The notes: a model not told the origin generated them from the letters alone. A DNA stretch of 64,000 nucleotides from Ovis canadensis (GCF_042477335.2 NC_091251.1:88861501-88925500); one strand, 5' to 3'. Positions 41,834 to 54,330 are shown, counted from the first letter of the stretch. Made by a program: numbers and translations.

Positions 41834-44800
41834 CCTTGTCAGATTCTGACAGGTTGAGACGGAGCTCGAGAAGGGACTAAATGGAATGAGACTTGCTTTA
41901 TTATTATTTATTAGGCAGAGAAAAATCTCTGTTGATAAAGAATGCAAAGCTTAATTTGGCTGCTGAGTTTTATGAAGATACTCATGGTACCCCTTGTTCC
42001 CTTTTAACTAACTGGGTCGTCTTTCTCTGATATTGTTTCCAGATGTTAATAGTAATTTATTGAATTTTCCTAATTGAAAGCCCCCGCGATAGTGAAACTA
42101 GTCTGAATCTGTTGCAGGGAAGGGAAACCACCCCCCACCCCCACTGTTAGAAGATGCGCTGTTCGCTTCTTTTGGTGCTGAAGCTCTTGCTTTGTGTGAA
42201 GATTCAGTTGTAACTCAGCAATCTTGGCGTTGACATTGCTGATATTTAGAGTCTTTTTGCGGGATGTAAAATTGTATACCGTATATCAGCCCTCAGCTCT
42301 CACTTTAGAATTTAAAATTAATAGAGTAGTGAGAGTAAAGCTTAATAGAAACCAAAGTGTGTCAACTGTCCACGGAAATGAAAGGTCATAAATGTTTTCA
42401 AGTTAAACCATAGAGATTTTTTTTAAAAACTTTTTTTTTATTGTTTATTTAAGCTTTCTCTGATAGTTTTATTTAGTGAATCAGCTTACCTGAGTCAAGT
42501 GACATAGTAGATAGCTGTTGTACAGAATGCTTTGAAAGATGCAGCCCTTATCTGTGTCTCTGCACTCCAATAGGGATGACATTGATATGCAAACAAATAA
42601 ACATTATATGTAATTACTGTGCTAAAATTGTCTAAATAAATTACTTGCGTGATTGAAAGCTAAATGTAAAAGATATTCGTTACTCAGATTGATTAGGAGC
42701 AAATGTGATTACTTAAAGAGAGAATTTGTTATGTTTATCAGTGGTAAGAGGAAACTGACATTTTTAAGGGGAGTTGAAAGTCAGTTCAGTGGCAGCCTTA
42801 TAAATGAATATGTTGCTGAGGTTGAGGCTCTTGAGCAGAATAAAAATGTAACGCAAAGGCCCTGGAATGCCTACGTAGGATAGGTAGGTGGCACAAGCAG
42901 AATGTCAATGAGAGAAGATAACTTTGGCAGTGGAATTAAAGACAATAGATTGTCAAACTATCTCATGAAAATGAAGTACAGTAGTTTAGGGGGAAGTCTA
43001 GGGTCAGGAATAAGGATATAGCTGAAGGAGTGAAAAGGAAGGTGCACATTTGGGAGAAATGGTAACAGAGGACAGTAGGATTTGGTGATAAAATGGATAT
43101 TTGAAGTCAGAAATAATTCAGAGAGATTTTTACTAAAATTATTGAAACAAATATTGTCTGCTATGTTAGAGCCCGGAAACATGGAGAAGAATCAGAGCAA
43201 CAGCACCAGCTCTGTTTGTGAATAGTGGATTTTACTACGAATAGCTTAATATTTATGATCTTAACATTCCACACACAATGAAAACCTATAAAAATAAAAC
43301 CATTTTGCACAATTTTGTCTTGTATAACTTCCAAGTATTGGAATTTTACTGTGTAAAATTATTCTTTACTGAACTTAAGCAGATACTATGATTTCATACT
43401 TAAGAAAATTGAATTGAGGCCACATTTGAAACCATGTTTCTTGAGTCATAATTTGTGGCTCTCTTAAAGGTGGAGGGCTTGTTTTATAAAATATCCTCTT
43501 CGTGGTTCATAATAGTGATTTTAAGTAGTTTATCTAAGTCTGTTTTAGAGAGGTTTTACATATTTTAGAGGAAATACACACTTTTTACAATATGTTAGTA
43601 TTTTGGTAAATTGTGTTGTCATTTCTAAAATCTTTAATTGACTTCTTTGTGACATCTTTGATAGTCTCTTGAAAGATAATTTTTGTACCATTTTGAAACT
43701 TTTCATTTTCTAGATGTTTTTGTAATCCTGTCTCAGCTATAAATTTGGGAAATACGGTACGCAGCTATTGAAACTTATCAAATAGATTAACTGTTAGAAT
43801 TTTGAAATAATATAGTAGGAAAATATTTAGCAAAGGCATTTCTTTTTGTATTACTATCTTGAATCATTCAGAACTTGGAAATCAGTATGATAATTAATGT
43901 AACATGGATATTTTAGTTACATTATTTTTTTGGTCAGGAAAAAGGGAACATTTACATAGGTTATCAAGGAAACATTTTATGTTGAAGATTATTGTCCATC
44001 TGCAAAAACAGTATCTTTATTGGTAACTTTTTATGTTGATTTGTTAGAAATGAAAGTTATATGATCTTTAGTAGTCTGAGATCTAGTTTTTAATATATCA
44101 ATTTCTAATGGTCTCTAAGACTAAAAACAATGTGATGATGAATAACATGAGGCAAGTAAACAAGTATCTGTTGCTTTGAGACTAGAAATGAGATGTAGGA
44201 CAGATGTAAGAATTTTTCTTTTTTCTTTTTTTTTTTTTTTTACAACTTCAGTAGTAATTATACTTACAGTCAGTCTTAACAATTACATAGCAGGTTCACT
44301 ATATAAAATGTGTCACTTTTTACCTTTTTCCCCCCCTATTTCTGAAGAAGCTGTTTATTGAGGAAGTAGACTACTACCTCTATAAGCTCCATGGAAACAT
44401 CAGGAAAATAGAGTGCATGTATGTTTGTGATACAGGAATAGATTGTGCTCCATTGGTTGTTTAATATCCTATTAGCTAGCCACTGCTGATGTTTGGTATA
44501 CTAGAGCACTTAGCTAAAGATAATAATCCATTACCTAAATTTTCACTGATAGTGACATGGATGAGAAAGAGAGGCAAATATTTAGGAAAGGGCATTTGAA
44601 AATCATGGTTTTGCTCTAATAATATACATTTTATTGCACTAAGTTGTAGATTTGTAATCAGTAAGAGATATTAGACATATATAAGACTAGATAATAGAGA
44701 TTAGATGAAAGACTAATTGTAAACTAGAAACTAAAATATTATTTACATTTAGGGAGTATTTTAGTCATTTATAACTAAAGTCAACATATTTAAAAAACAA

Positions 44801-46759
44801 GTTCTAAGCCAAGGATTTAATAATCATATGACTCTGGAATTGTTCAGTCATTTATTTCATTTCATTCCTCATGCCTATCTTTGTATATTATGTGTGTCCT
44901 TATTTTCTGAAAAGCCCACTTACTGATAAAGAAATATAAATATATCTTTTGAGAATAAATGCTGTCATTAAGTAAGGCAAATCACTATCGCAAACAAAAC
45001 CTGTATCCTACAAAATGGAATTGTGTGTACTGTCAAGCATACCAATATTGATCTATATGACTGTTATTAAATAGAAGCTTATTTCTCAAACTAGGTCATT
45101 CCTTCATGAATTTCTGATTGGAAGCAATGTATTAGTGATTAAGAAATCATTACATTAGATACCGTTGAATACATTTAATACTATTACCTTTGATCAAAGA
45201 CTTTATAAACTGGTAGTACACAAACTTAGTTAAGAGTTTTAACTGTATTAAAGATACTTATGATATTTGACTTTAACTGGGGTATGTGGTGGAGAATCAG
45301 CAACCTGTTATTGGGGAGGAAATGATGAATGAATCTGTTTCTCTCTTACTGGTGATAGATTCCTGGTTAAGGTGAATGGGGTGCTTTTTTGAAATAGTGA
45401 GTAAAATAGATAAAGTTTATACTTGGCAATTGTAAATAAGATTGAAAAACTAAGCTTATTTGGAATTTGAGATGTTAAAATAAGGAAATCCTGAGAAAGA
45501 AAATAGTGAAACCACAAGGGATATCTTCCTTCATATCTAGGCAGAGAAGAAAAACAGATTATTTAACTTGTTTAAAAGTAATTGGATCTATTGTTAATAT
45601 GAATAGCATGCAACCTTACTTAATTTTTGAGTGACCTCTGGGAAGAGCGAATGTTTAATGAGTTATTGTGATGTAGAGATTCCATCCAGGTGGTTTAATG
45701 AGTTTATAAGTGAATTTGTACTTAATCAGTTCAAACTGAGTATGTAGAACTGCTTGAAGATGTTGTAATTAAACAACTGCAACAACTTTTACAATAGTTT
45801 TGCCAGGAAGTATACATTTTGAAAAAACGGAGTTAAATTTACTATGCTTTAAAAAAAAGTCCTCATTTGAAAAATAAAGGAGCAAAGAAATGTGAAAGGA
45901 GCATTACACAATTTGTGCCGTTTCTCCAAGTTGGGATACATGACACTGAACACGGATACTCTAATGATTCTAAGCGCTAGATTCTAAGCTATGGAAACAA
46001 ACATAATAATTCCTGAAATATCGATTTTAATTGATCTAAAATATCAATTTTAGAATGTCGTATTTAAAGCATTTTAATACTACAGTAAGCATGAGTAAAT
46101 CAGGCACGAATGTACAATTTTGAAGGAGCTTTTAGATAAAATTAAACTTCAAAGAAATTTCAAGTGAACCTATTACGTAACTCCAGACCTCATGTTCTTC
46201 TGTTGTTGGTGCCTTGGTGAGGAAAAATTAAGGAGCGCGGGGCCATAGCAAGAACTCTAGAAGACTCATTATCTAATGCTAGTCTGGCCAGTGAAGTTCT
46301 GTAACTCTCTCAGCTTTTCTCACTATTAGCATGAAGGAGGCTCTTATGGCAATATATGTTTCTATCCTTTAGTATCTTGACTAGCTGGAAAGAGAAATGT
46401 TGGATAGCAGGCTTGGTTTTTTGTTTTTGTCTTTTTAATGGGAATCATTATGGGGGAGGGGTAGGTTATACATTGAAAATACAAGAGAATAAGAAATGGA
46501 AGAAAAGATGAAAAATTTCAGTGATTACATTGTCAGTATAAGCCTAAGGGAAAATATTTAGATTTTTTTTCATTTAGAAGTTTTTGTGGTATCACTCACA
46601 AAATTAACAGTGGTTTCAGTTTTACATTTAATTTCAGACTCAGCTCACACTTCATTTCCTCAACAGAATCTTTCCTAGGAATTATTCTCTATGATGATGT
46701 CTGTCTTTGTTTTCTTGTAATGTTTATAAATGTTGCTATACCCTATAATCATGTACATG
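41834..46759. other. GPHN intron 1, repeat-poor stretch
   Basis: About 4.9 kb with no Bov SINE, BovB, L1 or LTR I can support, which is unusual in this window. It has only T-runs (for example 44,221-44,240) and AT-rich DNA. No exon is supported. Confidence 0.5.
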
Positions 46760-46980
46760 TGGGAGGCTGCAAGATGTAGTTTAAAGGAAAAAAAAAAAGA
46801 CTTTGGAGTCAGACTTGTATTTCAGACTCTGATTTGCCCTTTTTTTTGGGAAGCTCATTTTACCTATCTGACTTTCACTTTCCTTCTCCAGAATGAATGT
46901 AGTGATGCTTACTTCACAGGGTTGTTAAGAACTGAGATAATGTATGTGAAAATTCTACCATATATGTCTAACTTGGATTA
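46760..46980 (+). repeat. MIR SINE
   Basis: AAGACTTTGGAGTCAGACTT, GCTCATTTTACCTATCTGAC, TTCACTTTCCTTCTCCAGAA and ACTTCACAGGGTTGTTAAGA follow the MIR body, with an A-run of 11 near 46,788. Confidence 0.65.
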
Positions 46981-47234
46981 TACAGTCAACTCTTTAACAA
47001 TGTGGAAGGGGTGAGTAGGGATACCATCACTTACCCCCACTTGCCCCGCAGTCCACAACCGGTAAGCTTTGTAGTCTGTCTTCTCTGATTCTCCCCTATC
47101 CAAGGTTCTGTCAATTGAACCAACCTTGGATCATGTAGTACTACAGTACTTACTCAAAAAAAAAAAAAAAAAAATCCTAGGTGTAAGTGGATTGGTGCAG
47201 TTCAAACTATTATTTTTCAAATGTTAATTGTGTA
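46981..47234. repeat. Tigger-like (Tc1/mariner) non-autonomous element
   Basis: Begins TACAGTCAACTCTTTAACAA and ends TTCAAATGTTAATTGTGTA, imperfect inverted ends bounded by TA as expected of Tc1/mariner insertions. Internal CAACCTTGGATCATGTAGTA, AGTACTTACTC and AGGTGTAAGTGGATTGGTGC match a common old Tigger MITE. An A-run of about 18 sits at 47,157-47,174. Confidence 0.65.
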
Positions 47235-47939
47235 CTCAATAATCTTCTTTCCCCTTCATATGCTATTTTGGTGCAATTTGCTAATAGCTTCATATAAAAT
47301 CATCTTATTTAAAGTAGATTTTACAGTTTTTGAAACAGGTGATTGTGTTCTTCACTTCTTTGCCCTTTTGTTACAGGATCTATTAATGAAGTATTTCATT
47401 AATATTAATGAAGTATCAATGATGTTAAAAAAGAAAAACTAGATGGTGTGACACTTAGTAGTTTAGGAAACAGTAGCTCAGTAACGTTTAGATAAACAAG
47501 AACTTCACTATTATTACTAAAAAGATAGTTCAGGGTAAGTGGAGTGGGGTTTAGTATTTTTCTATACATTTATTACTGTTGACAGGATGATATCAATGAT
47601 GTGTATTTGAGATATTTCATACTATCAATTTAATATTTATATAGTTTTATTTTTCTTATGTGTTTATATATTTTCTGATTTTTATATAATTAAGTTGATA
47701 GGCATTATCTGTGTAAGAGTTATTTTAGAGTAGTTTTTTAAACTTATTTTAAAAAATTAAAAATTAAAATTATAGGTGAAAGATTCTGAAAATGCTGTTA
47801 TTTTGAAAGTTAATTCTGATAGACATAAAAGCATAAGATAGGAGTTAAAAGTTCTACATCTTTTACCACTTTCAAGACAATGTAACTGCATTTTATCTGA
47901 ATTTCCTTAGTTTTGAATGGGAGAAATTATGCTCAACTT
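47235..47939. other. GPHN intron 1, AT-rich, nothing recognised
   Basis: Very AT-rich with TTTATAT-type stretches near 47,630-47,690. No gene or confident repeat. Confidence 0.45.
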
Positions 47940-48115
47940 GTCCAGTTACTGTGAGGGAGACAGAAAGCAATGTATCCAGTACTCAGTGCCTGCTGCTTGC
48001 TTGGCTGTGTGCTAAAGTGAGGGGCACCACAGTGAGCAAGACAGACACAGTCATCCTCTTGGAGATTATATTTTAGTACCAACAGGAACACACTATTTAG
48101 TCAAGTTGGATTCTG
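47940..48115 (+). repeat. MIR3/L2-like remnant
   Basis: CAGTGCCTGCTGCTTGCTTG, GTGAGCAAGACAGACACAGT and CATCCTCTTGGAGATTATAT fit the usual fossil text found in MIR3/L2 ends. Confidence 0.45.
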
Positions 48116-48314
48116 ACAAATCATGTTTCATTTATGTTGCATTTCGAGGAATAAAGTGCTTCTATATTTTATTTGATGTGGATAAGTATAAGCACCAAAA
48201 CTGTTTCACGTTAAACCATTTTTGATACAAATTTTTAAACCATTACACATTTTCTGCTTTCTAAGATGGAAAGTATTGAACATAATTTAATTATCTTATT
48301 TAATCAGGTTTAAG

Positions 48315-48560
48315 TAATTATAGCTAACATCTGTCGGGTTTATATATATATATACACACATACATATTTATATGGCATAAATATGTCCTGTTTGTGCTTA
48401 GCACTTAGCACATGTTATTTACTCTTTATAGCCTTTATAAGGAAATATATTATTCCTTTTTATTCTGCCTAAGAAATAGAGGTTAGGTAACTTGCTTAAG
48501 GTTGCACCTGCGGCCCTGCCAGAATTCAAGCACAGGCCCGACTGTACTCTGAGCAATTAT
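48315..48560 (-). repeat. MIR SINE with internal TA/CA expansion
   Basis: ATAGCTAACATCTGTCGGG and AGCACTTAGCACATGTTATT, then ATAGAGGTTAGGTAACTTGC and AAGGTTGCACCTGCGG, read as complement MIR. A (TA)n(CA)n tract at about 48,340-48,365 sits inside it. Confidence 0.65.
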
Positions 48561-49084
48561 ATTTCTGTATTCTATTCTGAATACCTTTTATTGTGGTGTA
48601 TGGTACTATGGTTCTCTATTGTGTTTTCTTTTCTGCCGTGACTTTACACACTTGCCCCCTTCCCTACTTCTAGCTTCTCATCTGCAGTCAGTGGTAGACT
48701 ATGGAGTACTAACCAGTACAACGTTTCATTAGGCCCATACTGTGTCTTTACAAAAAGTATCTTTCTAATATTACAAAAGACATTTTATATTAACCTGTAT
48801 TTTTAGTTTTTTAAGATCAGCAATGCTGTCATCTCTTCCCATAGGACAGCAGTTGGTTAGAGTAGCTGTCCTCGTGAGGTAGGGCATGTATTCTCCAGTT
48901 TCCCACAATTCCCACTTAACCTGTGTGTTACCAGCCTTGCCTGGTAGGTAGGTGTTTGAGTTTGTGATCTTTACTCGTATGTATTCTGTACCTTCCTCTT
49001 TTTTCATCATAGTTCAGACAACTTTTCATGTTAGTGGAAGTAATAATACAGGGTTAATTGAGAGTTACCAAGTATGAGATAATT
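48561..49084. other. GPHN intron 1, nothing recognised
   Basis: No gene or confident repeat is seen. Confidence 0.45.
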
Positions 49085-49245
49085 TTCTAGAGCCTGCCAT
49101 AGAACCTATTAATTTATTTAATCCTCATCATAGTATCAATATCGCCACTTTACATTAGAAAAAATTGTAGCAGAGAGAGATTAAGGAATTTGCTCAAATT
49201 ACTGTAATAAGAGGCCACGTTGAGAAAAGGCCAAACTGTGAGTTG
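49085..49245 (-). repeat. MIR SINE, reverse orientation
   Basis: TATTTAATCCTCATCATAGT, CGCCACTTTACATTAGAAAA, GCAGAGAGAGATTAAGGAAT and TTTGCTCAAATTACTG in order match complement MIR. Confidence 0.65.
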
Positions 49246-49247
49246 AA

Positions 49248-49482
49248 CTGTTCTTAGGGCTTCCCTGGCAGCTCGGACAGTAAAGAATTTGCCTGCAGTG
49301 CAGGAGATCCGGGTTCGATCCCTGGATCAGGAAGATCTCTGGGGAAGCGAATGGCTACCCACTGCAGTATTCTTGCTTGGGAAACTCCGTGGACAGAGGA
49401 ACCTGGCGGACTGTAGTCCATGGGGTCTCAAAGAATCAGACATGACTGAGTGACTGAGCACACACACAGAGGCTGTTCCTAG
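49248..49482 (+). mobile_element. Bov-tA SINE with target-site duplication
   Basis: Near full length (49,258-49,472), from GGCTTCCCTGGCAGCTCGG to GACATGACTGAGTGACTGAG and a (CA)n tail. The box B, GGGTTCGATCCC, is intact. The flanks CTGTTCTTAG (49,248-49,257) and CTGTTCCTAG (49,473-49,482) differ by one base. Confidence 0.93.
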
Positions 49483-49559
49483 AGTAAAGGTCTTAATCAG
49501 TACAGTATATTCCTTGGCATTTAATAGTTGATAGAGGTGCACATCTTTCTTTTTAATGT

Positions 49560-49830
49560 TTGTTATATATCATCATAGGTTTCACTATATTTAATCAATC
49601 CTCTATTGATGGACATAGAGGTTTCTAATTTTTCATGTATCAAATGCTGTAGATGATAACATGGTACATTTATTATTGCATATTTGTGAGTTTTTTTTAA
49701 TGTGAGGTTAATTACCATAAATATAATTTTTGGGTAAACAGTATCTGCTTTTAAAAATTTTGAAAAAAAATTACACCCTGTTTGGAAGACAAGTTTGTAC
49801 TAATTGTAATGAATATTCTCACCTTCATTT
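49560..49830 (-). repeat. Old L1 3' UTR fragment
   Basis: AATCAATCCTCTATTGATGG, ACATAGAGGTTTCTAATTTT and TTGGGTAAACAGTATCTGCT match reverse-oriented old L1 3' UTR text. Confidence 0.5.
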
Positions 49831-49897
49831 GGTATTATCTTTTTAATCTTCATGAGTTCTTTTGAGATAGAACTCTTTCTTGAATTATATACATGTA

Positions 49898-50171
49898 TTA
49901 GGAGTCCCGAGTTGCTCAGCAGTAAAGGATCTGCCTGCAGTGCAGGAGACACAGGAGATGAGGGTTTGATGTCTGAGTTGGGAAAATCTCCTAAGGGAGG
50001 AAATGTCAACCCACTCCAGTATTCTTGCCCGGAAAATCCCATGGACAAAGGAGCAAAGGGGCCATGAGGGCTACAGACAGTGGCGGATGGGGGGTTTGGG
50101 GGTCTTTGGGGGTCTTTGGGGGTGTCACAAAGAGTCAGATAGGACTGAGTGACTAAGCACAGCAGAGCACA
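49898..50171 (+). mobile_element. Bov-tA SINE with a G-rich internal expansion
   Basis: Head AGGAGTCCCGAGTTGCTCAG, body ACTCCAGTATTCTTGCCCGG and 3' end AGATAGGACTGAGTGACTAA. Where other copies read CCATGGGGTCGCAAAGAG, this copy has an expanded G-rich tract (50,089-50,122). ACATGTA occurs at both flanks (49,891 and 50,172), a possible target duplication. Confidence 0.9.
50089..50122 (+). repeat. Tandem GGGGGTCTTT expansion, canonical G-quadruplex motif
   Basis: Four G-runs of 6, 5, 5 and 5 are separated by TTT, TCTTT and TCTTT. It lies inside the SINE above and on the strand that would appear in GPHN pre-mRNA. Confidence 0.92.
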
Positions 50172-50424
50172 CACATGTAACAATAAGATCTTGCTAGTTT
50201 TTGCAACAGCTCTTTTATATTGCTTTATTTAAAGTTTTGTTCAGAGTCTTCAGTTTTCTTTTTCTTCGAATGATCCCTTCCAGTGTTTCCTAAGTTGTGT
50301 TCTAGTAGCACTTCTTTGGGAAATGTTATAATAGGTATGCTATTAAGAGCTTTTAATGTGGTTAAATAAATTTGGAAAGTGCTGTATAATATATCCCTCC
50401 TTATGAAGATTGACAGTATACTAG

Positions 50425-50850
50425 AGCGACTTCCAGTACTCTTGCCTGGAAAATCCTATGGACAGAGGAGCCTGGTGGGCTGCAGTCCATGGGGTCGCTA
50501 AGAGTCAGACACTACTGAGCGACTTCCCTTTCGCTTTTCAGTTTCATGCATTGGAGAAGGAAATGGCAACCCACTCCAGTGTTCTTGCCTGGAGAATCCC
50601 AGGGACAGGGGGGCCTGGTGGGCTGCCGTCTATGGGGTTGCACCTAGTCGGACACGACTGAAGCGACTTAGCAGCCGCAGCAGCAGAGTGACTTCACTTT
50701 CACTTTTCACTTTCACGCATTGGAGAAGGAAATGGCTGCCCACTCCAGTGTTCTTGCCTGGAGAATCCCAGGGATGGCAGAGCCTGGTGGGCTGCCGTCT
50801 ATGGGGTCGCACAGAATCGGGCACGACTGAAGCGACTTAGCAGCAGCAGA
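50425..50850 (+). mobile_element. Bov-A SINE trimer
   Basis: Three Bov-A units in a row (about 50,425-50,540, 50,551-50,690 and 50,721-50,850) are joined by CACTTTCACTTTTCACTTTC-like linkers with GCATTGGAGAAGGAAATGG. Units 2 and 3 each end GACTGAAGCGACTTAGCAGC. The first unit lacks its start. Standard Bov-A2 has two units. Confidence 0.92.
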
Positions 50851-51914
50851 GCATATTAAAGATGTGAGTAATACTGCAGTGTGGAGCCTGGTGAACATTA
50901 TTTAGTTTAGTGTTGCCAAAACTTTTTGAAGATGGAATGCTGTTTAAAGACAAAGCAGAATTCTGTTTAACACTTCTTTGGGAAATAATGGTCTTTGTCC
51001 TGAAAATGATCTTTTGGAAGTCTGTATAATGCCTTTGTATTATTAATATTTTAGCTTTTGCTGTAGAAATAGTGGTTTCCAACAGTAATCGCTACTATGA
51101 AAATTAATCCTTTTTTTCTGGATTTGCCTTTAAAGTGTGTATGTGTGTATTTCCCAGTTATCTCTTTTTTCTTCCTCTTTCAACATTAAAGGATTGGCTG
51201 AATGTATTATTTTATTCAGAAAATCTATGATGGCAACAGCCGGTCTTGATTCTGTTACTACTGTATGAGGAAAGAACATTGGAATAAGTTCTATTTTGGA
51301 TTTTTCCAGTGAGTGTTTGGTATCATTATCTGTAAATGTAAAGATAAAGTGATGCTTTCTAAAATCTCCTTCAGCTCTAAAATCTTAATAATCTCAATCT
51401 CATATTTACCTCATGTTTACCATACTCTCACTGCTAGTAGTCACCTTATCTACAGTTTGTTACTGACAGCAAAACTATTGATATGAAATGCCTTCCTTGC
51501 TTCAAACAGGAAAACTGCTGGAAAAAGACACTGACATTCATACCAACTGTAAATGGAAATAATGTCTGTTACTTCCATTGCAGAATATATGCAGTTTTAT
51601 TTCATTCACTGTCCCATGCTATAGAGAGTTCATATTGCAAGACACTCAAGATTTAGAATACAAATTATATACATGTAAGTATAACAACTGATTCACACAG
51701 TCAAGCTTAGAAGGGTAATAGTGGTTAAGAGGTTTTGAAATAGTACCTTTTTCCTTTTAAATTTAAATTGTAGTAATATGCCAGAGACCTGGAAAGCAAA
51801 AATTAGCAAGCCCCACAAATATGATTATTTTGCTGTTAAATATTTAAAATGAAGCTGTTGTAAAAATAAGACATATAGCTTCAATGAACAGTATATGCGT
51901 TAGGTTCATGCCTG
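50851..51914. other. GPHN intron 1, nothing recognised
   Basis: No gene is supported. A short MIR-like phrase may exist near 51,310-51,390 but is too weak to call. Confidence 0.45.
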
Positions 51915-52090
51915 GGTTTATACCTGAGTTAAGTGAAGTTTGTAAGCTTCAATTTTCTCATCCCGTGAAATGAGGAATAATCCATTGCTTGCCTAAGAGG
52001 GTTGTTTTGGTAAGTGAAATAATAAGTGTAAATGTTGGGTGAGTGTGCCCACATAATAGATAATCATTACATGCTTGTTATATATTATAA
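51915..52090 (+). repeat. MIR SINE
   Basis: GCTTCAATTTTCTCATCCCG, TGAAATGAGGAATAATCCAT and AGAGGGTTGTTTTGGTAAGT, then TAATAGATAATCATTAC, follow the MIR 3' half. Confidence 0.6.
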
Positions 52091-53142
52091 TAAATTTGAG
52101 TCTAATTACCATTACAGATATGATAATAGAAAGCAAACAATGTAACATTTAGCTATATGACCCAATCATGATTAATTTTCATGCTGTTTTTCTGTTTTAT
52201 CTTACTTAAGGAGCATCATTAAAGATCAATACTATACTGGGGATTTGCTTGATCTAGAGTCTTATTTTCTAGCTTAATTTTGGTGTTGTTAGAGTCAGAA
52301 AATGCTGTTTGTAGTGTGATAACTAAGGACAAATATTTGAGATTTTTGAGGCATAGGTTTAAAGTATATATGGGAAACTGCTTCTAATAGTCTCTAAGGC
52401 TTGTTAAGATCTGTAGAGAAAATTGCCCCTATATACAGATATGTTCATATTATAGTTATGGGATACTATACTGTAGTTAAGAAGGTGGAAGAGTTTTAAA
52501 TGTTATACAGTGGTGTTAAATGTTAAGTGAGGCAGTAATACAGGATGATAAAGTGATAGCAAATGAAACTATATTAGATAATAGTTGATTTATATATAGA
52601 ATTCTATGAGTTTTAATCGCTATATAAGGGAAATAGTAAACCTCAGGGACAGTGAGCCAAAGCCTAGACCTTGCTGTGTTTGGGGGACATAAGACAAATG
52701 AATATTATATATAAAAGGTGAAAGATACTTTATAAAGGACCAGATACCAAAAGAAAATCTATAAAATTTAAAGCATTGTCAAAGATGATTTTAGGCAGGA
52801 AAGTTTGAGAATCATTGATTATGTCGATACTGGACTTGGGTTTTCCATTTTTTTTCCTGCAGACACATCTATGAAGCATTATTAATTGAAAAATTGCCAA
52901 TTGTGCCTCATAATGAAACATTCATTCCTTTCTGATTTTGAATGCAATTCAGAAGTGGGTCCTATCTAATACATGAGACACTTGAAATAGGGACCCTCCT
53001 ATCCCCATAAGTAGGAACTTTATTTAGTTATAGATTTGATTTTATTACTATTGTTTTCCTGGCCTGTCATTTCCTATTAATTAATCTGATGGTTGGACCA
53101 TAGCCTGACTTGTTAACAGGCAGTGCAGTCCAATTCAGTAAC
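52091..53142. other. GPHN intron 1, nothing recognised
   Basis: About 1 kb of AT-rich DNA with no supported gene or repeat. Confidence 0.45.
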
Positions 53143-53506
53143 TGTCTTAAGTCTGCTTGGGTTGCCATAGCAAAGTACTATAGACTGGGTAGCTTATAAA
53201 CAACAGAAATTTATTTCTTACAGTTGTGGAGTCCAGGAAATTTAAGATCAAGTTACCATCAGCTTCAATGTCCAGCGAGGGCCTACTTCATGGTTCATAG
53301 ATAGCCATCTTCTGTTTCCTCACATTGCAGAAATGGGGAGGGGACTCTCTGAGTCTCTCTTTTAATGGTATTGATCTCACTCATGAGGGCTAGGTCCTCA
53401 TGACCTAATCTCTCCCAAAGGCCCCCCATCCAAACACCACTAACTAGGGGAATCGGTTTCAGCATGTGAATTTGGAAGGCTGGACACAAACATTCAGCCT
53501 TTAGCA
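53143..53506 (-). repeat. MaLR-type LTR (MLT1/MST-like), solo
   Basis: Reverse-orientation LTR: begins TGTCTTAAGTCTGCTTGGGT, has TAGACTGGGTAGCTTATAAA, CAACAGAAATTTATTTCTTA and CTCATGAGGGCTAGGTCCTC (within ACTCATGAGG...), and ends ACATTCAGCCTTTAGCA. It is an ancient endogenous-retrovirus LTR relative of the one at 37.0 kb. Confidence 0.85.
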
Positions 53507-53639
53507 AACATGTGCCATGTGTTTTGTTAAGCTAAAGCTACTGAATGTTTACAGTGTCATCTTTTAGGTATGAGGAGTTGGTTGTAAAGTCGGTTTACAG
53601 TTTTAGTCATTTATATATTAAAACACTTACCAAGCAGTG

Positions 53640-53875
53640 CGTGACAGGGTTTACTAAACTTTTGCTGTAAAGGGCCAGATAATAAATATTTTAGGCTCTG
53701 CCAGCTATATGATTTATGTCACAGCTACTCAGCTCTGCCCTCATAGCATAAAAGCAGCCATAGATAATATGTAAATAAATGAGCATGACTATGTTTCAGT
53801 AAAACTTTATTTACAAAAACAGTTGGTTGTCCAGTGTTGGCCCAAAGGCGCTATAGCTTCCCAATCCATGCTGAA
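53640..53875. repeat. Old MER-type DNA transposon remnant
   Basis: TGCTGTAAAGGGCCAGATAA, TAAATATTTTAGGCTCTGCC, AAAGCAGCCATAGATAATAT and AGTAAAACTTTATTTACAAA are phrases of a very common mammalian repeat, probably hAT-type. I do not give a family name. Confidence 0.6.
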
Positions 53876-53929
53876 AGACATAGTCCCTGTTAGAAAAGTA
53901 TAATTTTAAGTTACCTGCATGTGAGTCAA

Positions 53930-54330
53930 ACTTTATTTGCCCTGTAAACCACCACAACTTTTGTGGTTGAATGAGCTCAGTAGTTCTGCTTTGCGTGGCA
54001 TTGGTCGGGGTTCTGGTCTGTCTGCAGTCACCTGGAGGCTTGGTTGGGACTGTTGTCCAGGGCCTTGGTTCTCCTGCATGTGGATTTCTCCACGTCTGAT
54101 TCATTAGCCTCACGGTGTGACGGCTGAGTTCCAACAAGGATTCCAAGAGCAAGCATTGTGAAAGGAAGGAAACAGAGCTGCCAGGACAATTAAGGGGTAG
54201 GCTTGAAATTGGCAGAGCCTCACTTCCAACCTTATTCTTTTGATCAACATAGAGGCTCAGGCCGGAGTCACTGTGGAAGGAGACTAGGAATACTAGGAAG
54301 CATGATAAATTTGGGATCATCGAAATAACA
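53930..54330. repeat. Ancient interspersed repeat, class uncertain
   Basis: TCTCCTGCATGTGGATTTCT, CCTCACGGTGTGACGGCTGA and GTTCCAACAAGGATTCCAAG recall a dispersed old mammalian repeat. An open frame on the minus strand (53,811-54,533) overlaps it and shows no known protein features. Confidence 0.35.

Noticed and set aside
50425-50850. A CRISPR-like or satellite array
   Set aside because: The repeats are Bov-A monomers with standard SINE linkers, not short direct repeats with unique spacers.
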